From Nostoc sp. FACHB-152 (GTDB lineage: Bacteria > Cyanobacteriota > Cyanobacteriia > Cyanobacteriales > Nostocaceae): 36,666 nucleotides of DNA. Of this stretch, positions 22,046-30,342 are shown one piece after another (positions within the stretch are counted from its first letter, which is position 1; every line of letters begins with the position of its first letter). The stretch spans positions 1-36,666 of the forward strand of contig NZ_JACJRV010000074.1 in the NCBI RefSeq assembly GCF_014697475.1. The letters are read 5' to 3'. The notes beneath the pieces were generated by a model. It did no database searches. It saw nothing but the letters and a program-made list of their open reading frames with translations, and was not told where the DNA came from. The position numbers and the translations under genes are program-made.

Positions 22046-22770
22046 TATTTAGCTAACTCCAAATCTTGTATTTTCGTAATCTCTAATCCTGATGCGCGGA
22101 TATTATTTGCAATAGCTTGATACTGTGATGATAGTCCGCCAAGTGTGGGTGTGTCGATCGCTCTGACATAAATTGTTTTATTAAAGCTGATTGGTTCTCC
22201 TACCATATCAGTCTGTTTAAACATAATAATGTCTGCCACCATGTCTACTGCCCAGTGACCATTTTTGATTTTTTTCGGTTCACTAATAAAGTTCACCTTC
22301 AATATTGATTGTGTGTTCCCTGTAAATATGTCAGGCGGCGTAAGTTTCCCTAGCTCTTTGAGAAAAGATGCCCGGAAATCTTCTGATAGGGCAAAGCCAT
22401 GCTCCCATACAGGAGTTGTAATTTTGTTTTCCCCTGTTGGCACACCAGGATCTATTTTCAGCTTCTTCGCTGGATTTGGACTATACTCGTCATTGACTTT
22501 GGGTAGAGCATTCCAACTCAGCAAGCCTGTCATTGTTCTGCCTACAAAATATGTAATCGCTTGCGGCGAGCGCTCGTAAGAACTTATAGACGAGACTCGG
22601 ATTGATTCACCACTACTTAGTTCTACCAATGTTGGGGTTTTGCTGTTGGCCAGAGTGTGTAATCCGGCAGAATTTACGATCTCAATGATGAATAACATTG
22701 CCAGTAATGCGGCATTCCCCATCAGAAATATCGGGGTGAGATTGAGTTGTTTTGTTTCTAATAGCTTCAT
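22045..22770 (-). CDS. virB8-like: VirB8-like (TraE/TrbF) inner-membrane transfer protein
   Basis: A 241-residue protein with a short cytoplasmic start, one membrane helix (about 12-31) and a periplasmic domain of about 200 residues with a mixed alpha/beta pattern, as in the NTF2-like domain of VirB8/TraE. Strands such as ILKVNFISEPKKI and WAVDMVADIIMF and the late IYVRAIDTP are consistent with it. VirB8 nucleates channel assembly at the inner membrane. The gene follows VirB6 and precedes VirB10 with a one-base overlap, a usual order. Sequence similarity is weak, so the call relies on topology and position. Confidence 0.65.
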   Translation of the reverse strand: MKLLETKQLNLTPIFLMGNAALLAMLFIIEIVNSAGLHTLANSKTPTLVELSSGESIRVSSISSYERSPQAITYFVGRTMTGLLSWNALPKVNDEYSPNPAKKLKIDPGVPTGENKITTPVWEHGFALSEDFRASFLKELGKLTPPDIFTGNTQSILKVNFISEPKKIKNGHWAVDMVADIIMFKQTDMVGEPISFNKTIYVRAIDTPTLGGLSSQYQAIANNIRASGLEITKIQDLELAK

Positions 22771-22814
22771 CTGCTAGTTCCTATTGTGGGATTTGCTGTT
22801 TCTTTATCCAAGTT

Positions 22815-23876
22815 TCATCTTCTGATGCCTGCCGCAAATTTGATTCCACTACTAAAAGCGGTAAATGTTGACATTGCTGTACCTGTCCCGATAGCCATTG
22901 CTAAAATTGGTGATAGTACCGCGATGATTAACTGTGAAAGTATCGGATCGGTCGAAGGACTATTGACTATCGAAGAAGCTGATATTCCTACAATTATTGA
23001 GTAGGAAACTAATACCATTGTTAAACCCAGCCAACCTGATAACCATGCGTATATTGCTTTTGTACTGACTGGTAGTAATGACAATACTAAAAATATTGGT
23101 GCTATATATGCCACCAATAAGAAGGACAACTGTACTATATACTGAAATGCAGCCGCTAAACCACTGAATATGACAAATATCACTCCTTGGATAGCACCAT
23201 TAATGATTTCTTTGCCTATTGCTAAAGGATTTCGGATACCAGAGCCAGCATTTAATCCTCTTTGTTGCCTAATTTTTTGTGCTTCTTTTTGTGCTGTATT
23301 GATAGTACGGTCTATACAATCCTGTCGGGGACTGTATTCTGTTCCATCTGTATCGACATCTTTTTCATCAAGTTTTTCACATTTAACCAACGCGGCTTGC
23401 AGAGCAAATGTAAAATGCTGATCAAAATTCACAGTTCTGATAGCATCTTTAAGTGTCACACCATTTCTCGTAATCTTTAGTACATTGCTATTGAGCGTAA
23501 CAGTCGTATTCCTCAGTGCCATTGTCCCTTTCGCTAGTAATGCCCCATTATTTGCTAGGAGCAAGATTACTATTAACGGCATTGCCATCTCACGCATGAC
23601 ATTGGTTGAAAATCCTTCTTCCGAAAACATCCCATACCAATGCAAAGACCAAAAGCTGACTAACACTACAGCTATCAGCATTGATATTGCTACCACAGAT
23701 GTATAAACTGGGCTTGTACCTTCCACTATCTGTGTCCAATCGTTCTTAAACGAGTTCACGAACATGGATGAGCCTTTGATGGCTGCATCTAATGTCTCAC
23801 TCGAAATTGTCATCCCTTGATTTGTACCTGGTGCAGGGTCAGCCAACAGATACCAAATCATACCTATATTCCACAT
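22815..23876 (-). CDS. virB6-like: VirB6/TrbL-like polytopic membrane protein
   Basis: A 353-residue inner-membrane protein with five or six hydrophobic segments (about residues 60-80, 95-115, 220-240, 243-268, 270-300 and 318-340). A polar central loop (about 130-205) carries four Cys-containing or charged stretches (LVKCEKLDEKD and RQDCIDRTIN). The C-terminal cluster LLVAYIAPIFLVLSLLPV is like the conserved core of VirB6/TrbL, which lines the inner-membrane passage for DNA. It is first in the minus-strand transfer operon, so the promoter should lie in the AT-rich gap at 23877-24328. TrbL or TraG-N type proteins are alternatives within the same role. Confidence 0.75.
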   Translation of the reverse strand: MWNIGMIWYLLADPAPGTNQGMTISSETLDAAIKGSSMFVNSFKNDWTQIVEGTSPVYTSVVAISMLIAVVLVSFWSLHWYGMFSEEGFSTNVMREMAMPLIVILLLANNGALLAKGTMALRNTTVTLNSNVLKITRNGVTLKDAIRTVNFDQHFTFALQAALVKCEKLDEKDVDTDGTEYSPRQDCIDRTINTAQKEAQKIRQQRGLNAGSGIRNPLAIGKEIINGAIQGVIFVIFSGLAAAFQYIVQLSFLLVAYIAPIFLVLSLLPVSTKAIYAWLSGWLGLTMVLVSYSIIVGISASSIVNSPSTDPILSQLIIAVLSPILAMAIGTGTAMSTFTAFSSGIKFAAGIRR

Positions 23877-24328
23877 ATAGAAGTCTATAATTGTGTTAAT
23901 ACTAATAAGTATAAAAATAATTCCGCCATAAATTATTAAGATAATTACAGCGAAATGCGTTCCTGTTTGTAAGTTGTCAGCTTGTAACGCTTTTGGCTAA
24001 TAACAAAAACTGTTGAGCTATTTCTCAATTTAATTTAGGAATGAATGTAAGAGTTTAGAGAAGTCATTATCTAAAGATAATTAAATTTTAATTTCCTATA
24101 TTTAGTAAAAGTTTTAGTTTCTAAAACTTTAAGCTCTATTCAAAAAATATTGATTTTGTAAAATAAATTAATAGGCTTGAAGTAGTCCCAGAAAAATTAG
24201 TAGATTTAACTGCTACATTTTTAGATTTATAACTATTAAGCTACTTGTTTTTCTCCTGGATGTTTGATAATCTACTTGGACTAACTTATTTGATTTACTA
24301 TTACAGCATTTTGAACCTGAAAAAAAGT
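23877..24328. other. AT-rich divergent intergenic region
   Basis: About 450 bases lie between the start of the transfer operon (minus) and the lipoprotein gene (plus). The stretch is very AT-rich and has no convincing gene; an upstream ATG-less extension of the lipoprotein frame begins at 24245. It should hold promoters for both directions. On the minus strand a TATACT-like element lies near 23910, but no good -35 partner was seen. Confidence 0.45.
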
Positions 24329-24679
24329 ATGAAAAACAGAATAATCTTACCTTTTTTGTTAATATCACTTAATGCTTGTGGCAATACAAATCCGATTCTT
24401 GGTACGTGGGTTGGAGATGATGGTAGTCCTGAAGAATGGTTAATTTCTCAACAATCGAATAAGTTTACCTTAACGGTTACTAGTAATGGAGTAAATCAAG
24501 GCATTTATCCAATTGATGCAACTAACCAAGGATTAAGTATGACTTTGAATGTTGGGCTTGGTAGCGGTCAATATAATTGTTCTTTAGCTGAAAATCAGGA
24601 TAAAATGAACTGTAATTTAGTAACTACTACTTTTTTAGGCAGTCAAACTAGACCTTTCAAGATGGTTCGGAAAAAGTAA
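24329..24679 (+). CDS. Small predicted lipoprotein
   Basis: A 116-residue exported protein. MKNRIILPFLLISLNAC is a lipoprotein signal peptide with the lipobox L-N-A-C at residues 14-17. The mature part (about 100 residues) has a beta-rich pattern starting PILGTWVGDDGSPEEW, reminiscent of small lipocalin-like or glycine-rich periplasmic domains (GTW motif). Two more Cys (in QYNCSL and MNCNL) could pair. A longer frame from 24245 exists, but the Met at 24329 gives a proper signal peptide. It is divergent from the transfer operon; a role as VirB7-like lipoprotein or entry-exclusion protein is possible but unsupported. Confidence 0.65.
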   Translation: MKNRIILPFLLISLNACGNTNPILGTWVGDDGSPEEWLISQQSNKFTLTVTSNGVNQGIYPIDATNQGLSMTLNVGLGSGQYNCSLAENQDKMNCNLVTTTFLGSQTRPFKMVRKK

Positions 24680-24710
24680 GAAGAATAGGTTGTATCTGAA
24701 GATGTTCAGC

Positions 24711-24870
24711 ATATTTTTATTGTCATAAAAATACCCACGCTACTCTAACGTAAAGCCTCAAGCAATAATCCCAGCTATACCTCTACCATTGTCCTTTTCA
24801 ATCCCTGTTGCAATTTAGTCAAGGAAATTTCATCTTTTACCTGTACCAGATACACAGCAAGCACTCGTGC
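24711..24870 (-). pseudogene. Decayed duplicate of the 3' part of the 26171-26854 gene
   Basis: The plus-strand sequence from TATTTTTAT (24712) onward aligns base by base with that from 26212, with roughly three in four bases the same over about 160 bases (for example ATAAAAATACCCACGCT against ATAAAAATCCCCACGCT). The frame is interrupted, so it is a remnant. It sits just after the stop of the 291-residue gene and shows that this gene cluster has been duplicated or rearranged. Confidence 0.65.
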
Positions 24871-24876
24871 CAACAA

Positions 24877-25752
24877 TTAAGTTTGTGCTGTGATTTTTTG
24901 AGCCGGATACCAACCTTGAGCAATTGCCTCAATATATTCTGGAGCATCAACATTGAAGTCAACCTCTAAAATTGAAATTTTTTGCTCATTTTTCCAATCA
25001 TCCCAATCCGGATGAATAGAATAAGGTAAATCTATGCTGGGATACCAGCCTGCCTCTTTAAATTTAGAAGGGTACTCACTTGCTGGTGTATATCTAGTTA
25101 CATATAAGTATCCAGGCTTGGAGTTCAGCCAATAAGGAGTTGCTTCTGCTTTGGCAAATCCTAAAGCCTGGGCTGACTCTGGTACAGTCCAGTATTTCTT
25201 TCCCACCAGTAAAGTCTTGTCTTCATATTCATAAAAAAGCCCAACTGCTGGATGCCAACCTCCACTTTTGGCTTCTTCTGAAATATTCTGATTAACGACT
25301 AAACAAGTCTTATTTGTGTAAGAAAAAGGAAGAATACAAGTTCTGTTTGAACTATGTAAAGCATTTTGTTTACATTGTTTGTAATTAGGGCATTTTCCAG
25401 GCGGCTTACCTGTCATTACTTCGCAATCTAAAAACAGCCAGCAATCTGTATCAGGTTTCTTAGGTTCAGTACATTGCACTTCCATTACATACAGGTCAGC
25501 ATAGCGTTTTATAGGAGAGCCAAAGTAAGCCTTTCCTACAGGTTTTGCACCACGTTTTAGTACTAAACCGCGCTTTTGAATCTGAGTTTTTGTAATTAAT
25601 GTAATCCCAATTTCTTGGAGTAATGGAACCCACGCTGTACGCTGCCCATCTCCCCAAGAGAACGGCTTACCATTCAAACCATTAAGAACTATTTCTGTTA
25701 GTTCATGGATTCTCTCAAGGCGTTTTTTAGACATATTTATAATAAAAGACAC
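24877..25752 (-). CDS. Cysteine-containing protein of unknown function
   Basis: A 291-residue protein of no family I can name. Residues 15-80 are helical. Residues 95-150 hold a cysteine cluster: DTDCW, LDCEVMTG, GKCPNYKQCKQ and NRTC, which might bind a metal. Residues 160-290 contain three similar segments, each with a GWxPA or AGWYPS type turn (GGWHPAVGLFYEYED, EAGWYPSIDLPYS, QGWYPAQKI). A broken copy of the same family lies at 29843-30222 in a transposon-like element. It is last in the minus-strand cluster that begins with a recombinase at 28347. The start at 25752 may be replaced by the Met at residue 7. Confidence 0.6.
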   Translation of the reverse strand: MSFIINMSKKRLERIHELTEIVLNGLNGKPFSWGDGQRTAWVPLLQEIGITLITKTQIQKRGLVLKRGAKPVGKAYFGSPIKRYADLYVMEVQCTEPKKPDTDCWLFLDCEVMTGKPPGKCPNYKQCKQNALHSSNRTCILPFSYTNKTCLVVNQNISEEAKSGGWHPAVGLFYEYEDKTLLVGKKYWTVPESAQALGFAKAEATPYWLNSKPGYLYVTRYTPASEYPSKFKEAGWYPSIDLPYSIHPDWDDWKNEQKISILEVDFNVDAPEYIEAIAQGWYPAQKITAQT

Positions 25753-25755
25753 ACA

Positions 25756-26115
25756 TCAAAAACAAATTGTTTTAAACTCCCAAACCATCAGTTCCTCTTC
25801 ATCCCCAAAAGAATCGATTACAGTTATATTCCACCTAAACTGATGTAAATATCTTTTTAATTCCATTGATTTTACTAATACGCTATCCTCTTGCCAAGTC
25901 TCATATCTATGACCTACTAAAATTAAATCGCCTTTTCTGGTGATTGGTACTTCACATTGATAATAAACAATGCCTCCATCGTCACCAACTGCGACAGGAA
26001 AAACATCAGGTGTAAATGGGTGAGCAATAACATACTGCTCTTGTCTAGGAGTTAATATGATGTCGTATTCTCTCACCATTTTTCGGGCAATTTCTGAACG
26101 GTTTAGAGATTCCAT
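25756..26115 (-). CDS. Small protein of unknown function
   Basis: A 119-residue soluble protein, not recognised. It opens with a helical, basic stretch (SLNRSEIARKMVREYDIILT). Beta-like strands follow (GGIVYYQCEVPITRKGDLILVG), and the end is acidic (DSFGDEEELMVWEF). It lies four bases upstream of the 291-residue gene, so the two are probably co-translated. Nothing indicates a catalytic site. Confidence 0.55.
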   Translation of the reverse strand: MESLNRSEIARKMVREYDIILTPRQEQYVIAHPFTPDVFPVAVGDDGGIVYYQCEVPITRKGDLILVGHRYETWQEDSVLVKSMELKRYLHQFRWNITVIDSFGDEEELMVWEFKTICF

Positions 26116-26170
26116 ATTTGTAATTTAAAAGTAAAAATTTAGCACCAAAATTTAACTGAGCTAATATTTA

Positions 26171-26854
26171 TTAGATATCTAATTTATTCAAGTCGGTCAT
26201 TAATATCCAAATATTTTTATTTTCATAAAAATCCCCACGCTGCTCTAAGGTAAAACCACCAAGCAACAATCCCAGCCATACCTCCACCATCGGCATTTTC
26301 AATTTCTGTTGTAGTAAAGTCAGCGTTATTTCACTTTTAGTCTGTTCCAGGTACTGGGCGATCGCTCTAGTCCACTTATCTACATCCTCATCCCCTGCCA
26401 ACCGATGAACATCCTCTACAGTCTGAATGTCCAGCAAGGTCAAGATATTCTCTTTCTCCACAGGTGCGGCTATTGAATCATCCTTACTGATAGGATAAGA
26501 AAACTGGTGTGGCCCATGCGGTCTAAAAATCTGAGGTGGCGGTTCTTCTATTAAGTCATCCAAATCCAGTTGCATCGTTGTTCTTACCAAACCAGCAAAT
26601 ATATCTGTGCTAATCACTGGCCCCTCAGTATCATTCTGAGCTTGTACATCTTCTAACAACAACCCAGCACGAGAAAGTAAAATATCTGCGATTTGATAAA
26701 ACGCTGCCGCAGCCGTTGATAACTGTGCTTCGGTTGGTAAATTTTCTAGTTCTGTGTCTAAGCACTCCCACACTGGGGCTAGTGACGAGGTGGGCGGGGC
26801 TGAGGATACCTCATCTAGCACATCCCAAATTGTTAACTGGCGATAGCTGGTCAT
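26171..26854 (-). CDS. Plasmid protein of unknown function
   Basis: A 227-residue acidic protein of unknown family. It begins MTSYRQLTIWDVLDEV, a short motif found at the start of several cyanobacterial plasmid proteins. A helical middle is followed by a Pro-rich linker with FRPHGPHQFSYP. The C-terminal 85 residues are helical (HRLAGDEDVDKWTRAIAQYL, then LLQQKLKMPMVEVWLGLLLG), a winged-helix-like arrangement that might bind DNA. A decayed copy of the C-terminal part lies at 24711-24870. The gene follows the Cys-rich gene by five bases. Confidence 0.6.
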   Translation of the reverse strand: MTSYRQLTIWDVLDEVSSAPPTSSLAPVWECLDTELENLPTEAQLSTAAAAFYQIADILLSRAGLLLEDVQAQNDTEGPVISTDIFAGLVRTTMQLDLDDLIEEPPPQIFRPHGPHQFSYPISKDDSIAAPVEKENILTLLDIQTVEDVHRLAGDEDVDKWTRAIAQYLEQTKSEITLTLLQQKLKMPMVEVWLGLLLGGFTLEQRGDFYENKNIWILMTDLNKLDI

Positions 26855-26859
26855 GATTA

Positions 26860-27324
26860 TCAGTCAGGATGCAGGGGACAAGGACGCACTGGACAATGAG
26901 AGGGGCTAATCTCAAACATATCCTTATATTGATACAGTGAAATACCATATTGTCTGGCAAATGCTTGCAACACTTGATCTGTATAAGCTCGGATTTTTCC
27001 CGCCGTCAATCCAAAGCAATGAATTGGCTCTAGCCGACAAACGGGTTGTTGCCCTAGCCATAGTTCTGCACTCAAGGCGTGTAACGGTTTATCTCCTGGT
27101 TCTTTATATAGATAAAGCACTGCATAATATGTTGCTGGTGGCTCGACCGTAATTTTATCTATTTCTCCTTTTTTATCATCACTGCGATGGCGATAAAACG
27201 AGCGGCGATTATGGCACACTTTCGGATTCCAGCAGCCATCCCCATCCTGACCATGTAGTACTTTTGCTTTCGATGTCGGCATTTTGGCGCATAATTGGCA
27301 TTTGGGATCAAGCGGCTTTGGCAT
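26860..27324 (-). CDS. Small cysteine-rich protein, possible zinc-binding
   Basis: A 154-residue protein. The first 55 residues are Cys/Lys-rich with CQLCAKMP, GCWNPKVC and RRSFYRHR, which resembles a treble-clef or zinc-ribbon site. The middle (TYYAVLYLYKEPGDKPLHALSA) is beta-rich. The C-terminus has another Cys pair (CPVRPCPLHPD). It lies three bases after the recombinase gene, so it may be a partner or regulator of it. No family is recognised. Confidence 0.6.
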   Translation of the reverse strand: MPKPLDPKCQLCAKMPTSKAKVLHGQDGDGCWNPKVCHNRRSFYRHRSDDKKGEIDKITVEPPATYYAVLYLYKEPGDKPLHALSAELWLGQQPVCRLEPIHCFGLTAGKIRAYTDQVLQAFARQYGISLYQYKDMFEISPSHCPVRPCPLHPD

Positions 27325-27327
27325 ACC

Positions 27328-28347
27328 TTACTCCTCTTCTTCTTCACCTATCGCTCGATAGTAAGCGGCGATCGCCGCTTCTTGTTCCGAGCGAAGTGTG
27401 TAACGTCGAAATGCTTTCTCACTTTGATGTCCTGTCAGTTTTCTGGCGTGTCCCGGATCTACGCCCAACAGTAATAAGTCAGTAGCGTAAGTGTGTCGAA
27501 ATGAGTGCGGGTGTAGTTCTTCAATGCCTGCAAGCGAACCTATTTTCTCCACTGCAAAATAAATTCCGTGATAACTCAAGCGTTCACCTTTATATGACGC
27601 ATGGTGTGAAATCATCAACGGGGTCAGGCTGTTTAATTCTTCACCAGTTTCACTGCGCGTAAGCAAATACTCTTGCAATACTTCCCGACTTTGTTTTCGC
27701 AGTGGTACTAAGCGGGGTTCATTCGTTTTCGTGTCCGGTAAGAACAACAGCTTGCCATCAAATGACCCAACATTTAACTCTACAACTTCCCCTGCTCTTA
27801 ACCCATGAGAGAGAATGTGTACCAGTGCTGTATCTCGCTGCTTTGTTTCTCCTAATAACTCCAATGCCGCCCACACTTTCTCCATCTGTTCTGGGGTTAA
27901 GCTTTGGGCTGGTGGTAACGGAATTTTTTCTAGTTTCACCCCTAGTGTCGGATTCGTTGCCATAATGTCAGGATATGTGCAACACATCCACTTGAAAAAG
28001 CTTTTGAGTGCTGAAATCCCGGCATTAATGCTGCTTTTTGACAGTCCTTTACCTGCTTCAGTCCGCACTTCATCTCGCAAATATTCTTTATATAATGCCA
28101 AGTGACGTGGGCGTAGTTCATGATAAGACAGCTGCGTCCATCCCAAAAATCGCTTCAGTTCTCGTTCGTACAGTTTCCGGCTATTCACCGACAGATTGTT
28201 GCTGCGGAGAAATTCTAGTACCTTTACATGGCGAATATCTGTTGTTGGTCGCGCTCTCTCTGGACGCGGTATTCCTTGCGCTGTTTCACCATTCAACGGA
28301 ATTAGCTTTATTGGCGGTAGATTACTCAGTTCTGGATTGTTCACCAT
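27328..28347 (-). CDS. Tyrosine recombinase / integrase, full length
   Basis: A 339-residue tyrosine recombinase with both domains. Residues 40-125 are the SAM-like DNA-binding domain (FLRSNNLSVNSRKLYERELK, FLGW). The catalytic domain (150-320) has the complete set of residues: R184, K207, H281-S-F-R284, H307 and nucleophile Y316. XerC/XerD and plasmid resolvase types share this layout, so it may resolve plasmid multimers or move an element. It leads the minus-strand cluster with the Cys-rich, 227-, 119- and 291-residue genes. Heptamer element g begins 15 bases before its ATG (28362), which could alter its promoter. Confidence 0.88.
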   Translation of the reverse strand: MVNNPELSNLPPIKLIPLNGETAQGIPRPERARPTTDIRHVKVLEFLRSNNLSVNSRKLYERELKRFLGWTQLSYHELRPRHLALYKEYLRDEVRTEAGKGLSKSSINAGISALKSFFKWMCCTYPDIMATNPTLGVKLEKIPLPPAQSLTPEQMEKVWAALELLGETKQRDTALVHILSHGLRAGEVVELNVGSFDGKLLFLPDTKTNEPRLVPLRKQSREVLQEYLLTRSETGEELNSLTPLMISHHASYKGERLSYHGIYFAVEKIGSLAGIEELHPHSFRHTYATDLLLLGVDPGHARKLTGHQSEKAFRRYTLRSEQEAAIAAYYRAIGEEEEE

Positions 28348-28361
28348 AAATTTGTTTCATT

Positions 28362-28905
28362 AAGTCGCAAGTCGCAGGTCGCAAGTCGCAAGTCGCAAGT
28401 CGCAGGTCGCAGGTAATTATCTATATGTTTATTCTCTACTCAGGGTTAAATTACTAATTCTCGTTTGCCGCCTCCATTCTCCTGCCGTTCGATTTGCTGC
28501 CATTTAACCTCTGTTTAATTGTGCGGGTAGAAGCAATGAGTATTTTCGCTATTTCATTAGCTTCCTGAAGTAATGGATAAAATTTAGACTTCTCAACAAC
28601 TTCAGACTCAATCAAAATTTCTAACCAATACTCAGTTTCGCGTGCTTCTTTTAAAGCAATTTCCATTTTGTGCAAAAAATCTTTATCTGACTGAGCCGAC
28701 CGCGATTCTCGTACATTCGCACCAATACTCGTACCAGAACGTAACAGTTGCTTTGATAATGTGCGGCATATCCCTGGCTTTTCATCCAAAAAACTGCAAG
28801 CTTTAATAATTCGGATGGCAAACACCTTACTTTTATCAACAATCCCCACATTTTTATCCATGATTGCACCTATTCCACATTCTTACTTGCGACCTGCGAC
28901 TTGCG
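28362..28905. mobile_element. Heptamer-bounded element g carrying a second four-helix-bundle gene
   Basis: The left array is seven heptamers of AAGTCGC/AGGTCGC type (28362-28410). The right array is inverted ACTTGCG, ACCTGCG, ACTTGCG (28885-28905). Between them lies one S23-family gene (28454-28861). This is the same architecture as element d, with a different heptamer. It ends 15 bases before the recombinase start codon. Confidence 0.65.
28454..28861 (-). CDS. Four-helix-bundle protein, S23/IVS family, second copy
   Basis: A 135-residue protein of the four-helix-bundle (S23) family, clearly different from the copy at 16222. Key features are FAIRIIKACSFLDEKP at about 13-28, then SKQLLRSGTSIGANVRESRS (the RSGTSIGAN signature) at about 37-58, and KMEIALKEARETEYWLEILIES at 65-88. 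The C-terminal helices are followed by a Ser/Arg/Asn-rich tail. The first member of the pair has RRSAASIPANIAEG at the same place. The gene lies between inverted heptamer arrays. Possible roles are RNA or DNA binding, but the family function is unknown. No reverse transcriptase is nearby. Confidence 0.87.
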   Translation of the reverse strand: MDKNVGIVDKSKVFAIRIIKACSFLDEKPGICRTLSKQLLRSGTSIGANVRESRSAQSDKDFLHKMEIALKEARETEYWLEILIESEVVEKSKFYPLLQEANEIAKILIASTRTIKQRLNGSKSNGRRMEAANEN

Positions 28906-29021
28906 ACCTCCCCCATCATACCCGATCACGCCGCTACACAAAATAATGTACCCTTATCTTTTGTCCGATATAATCTACGATATAAAATTATTTTTTTGAG
29001 ATTGCTTGTTTATCTAACTTG

Positions 29022-29090
29022 TGTCGGTTCGCAGACAAAGTGAAAATTGTCGCGGACTATGTGAAAAATTGTCGCAGACTAATTGAAAAT
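29022..29090 (+). repeat. Left-end repeats of the transposon-like element
   Basis: There are three repeats: TCGGTTCGCAGACAAAGTGAAAA (29024-29046), TTGTCGCGGACTATGTGAAAAA (29047-29068) and TTGTCGCAGACTAATTGAAAAT (29069-29090). The last two are in exact 22-bp register. They would bind the transposase. Confidence 0.75.
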
Positions 29091-29259
29091 GAGCGTGGAT
29101 CAATTAGGCTGGAGAGATTATCACTAGATTGGGGGCAAGAAAGCCTTTGGCAAACGGGGTGAGAAGAATCACCAATAGTGGATCAAAGAAAATTATTGGT
29201 AAATTCCCCAGTTTGAAGATGGACACCATCATTTGGTGGGAGTCCCAAATTGAGCGAGA

Positions 29260-29694
29260 TTACATTACTAAATACTCCTGAACTAAAGAAAATAAAGCGA
29301 TTGCCATCTGTTCAAATTTATCGCCGTCTGGATAGGGGCAAGGTACAGCCAAGTTTTTGTCATTTTGCCAGTGCTTATTGTATGGTTCTGGGTCTAATGG
29401 TGCGTAGATGAAAGTTAACACCTGATCGCGCCACCAGCCACTTAACTGAATTAGTTTCTTTCCTGGCAACAAGTAAAAGTTAAAACTAGGATAGTAATTA
29501 TGTTTGTGGAGAGGATCATAATCAATCAAACTATTTTGAAAGTAAGCTTCAAAATAAATAGCGTCTGATGAGCGATTGTAGACTCTTCCCTTCTCCTGGA
29601 TAGGAGATACTTTAAAACGTAGCCAAGGGAAATGCGCTTGAGCTATTTTTATTGCCGCGAGTTCAAATTCGATGGGAATAATAACGTTATTCAT
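29260..29694 (-). CDS. Cargo protein of unknown function
   Basis: A 144-residue soluble protein carried inside the transposon-like element, not recognised. It contains a helical start and several aromatic-rich strands (YYPSFNFYLLPGKKLI, GWWRDQVLTFIYAP) and a Pro/Tyr-rich stretch (PCPYPDGDKF). Its composition resembles the 119- and 291-residue proteins elsewhere in the window (short protein, many Tyr/Trp/Pro). It has no signal peptide, membrane segment or enzyme motif that I can see. Confidence 0.55.
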   Translation of the reverse strand: MNNVIIPIEFELAAIKIAQAHFPWLRFKVSPIQEKGRVYNRSSDAIYFEAYFQNSLIDYDPLHKHNYYPSFNFYLLPGKKLIQLSGWWRDQVLTFIYAPLDPEPYNKHWQNDKNLAVPCPYPDGDKFEQMAIALFSLVQEYLVM

Positions 29695-29842
29695 TTTCTC
29701 CTTTTTGCTTTAATAACAATTTAGAAAATTTCGATTTATTTCTAACGTTTATTTTAGGGTAATATAGTCTAAAAATAAGATAACTTTGCTAAAATTTAAC
29801 TGATTTTTAAGTATCCTAATAATTGAAAACATCTAATTAAAT

Positions 29843-30222
29843 ATGCCTAAAATTCAGGAGAAAGATTGTTGGTGATTTATAGACTGCAAAGTGATGACGG
29901 GTGAACTCCCAGAGAACTGCCCTAATCACGAAGTATGTAAAGCGTTAGGTTTGCCACCTCAAAATAGAATGTGTGGCATTCCTTATCAAATATAGATCAG
30001 TTATTTAAAGTATCTACACTGGAAGTCTTTAAATCATTAGACAGTGAAGCAAAAGAAGCAGGTTACAGTGCAGCAACTAATATTTGTTACAGTTATAAAA
30101 ACTATTGTTTAACTGTTGGTAGAAATGAGTTTGGTTTTAGCCTTGATATTCCAGCCGAAGCAAGAGCTTTAGGCTTTGCTGAAGCCGAAAAATGTCATAT
30201 CAATATCGACGTGGTAAATTAG
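29843..30222 (+). pseudogene. Broken paralogue of the 24877-25752 family
   Basis: Translation from the ATG at 29843 gives MPKIQEKDCW, then an in-frame TGA (29873), then FIDCKVMTGELPENCPNHEVC. This matches the DTDCWLFLDCEVMTGKPPGKCPN region of the 291-residue protein, with TGA in place of the residue after Trp. About 100 bases later the similarity jumps to another frame (from 29971), where EAKEAGYSAATNICYSYKNY and EARALGFAEAEK match EEAKSGGWHPA and SAQALGFAKAEA. One stop and one frameshift make it a pseudogene. Confidence 0.7.
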
Positions 30223-30342
30223 CGGAGATATCACACTAGACGCTACTCATTCCAAAAGTGAATTCCGTACCTCATTTAAGGTGGGCTGTACTAAGGTTAA
30301 GATAAAAATACTACAATACAGTTACGTGCAGAATCAAAAGAA

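Noticed and set aside
16222-28861. Diversity-generating retroelement linked to the S23/Avd-like genes
   Set aside because: No reverse transcriptase and no template/variable repeat pair was found.
29091-29259. Remnant of a transposase gene inside the left end
   Set aside because: All plus-strand frames are short and show no recognisable transposase motif.
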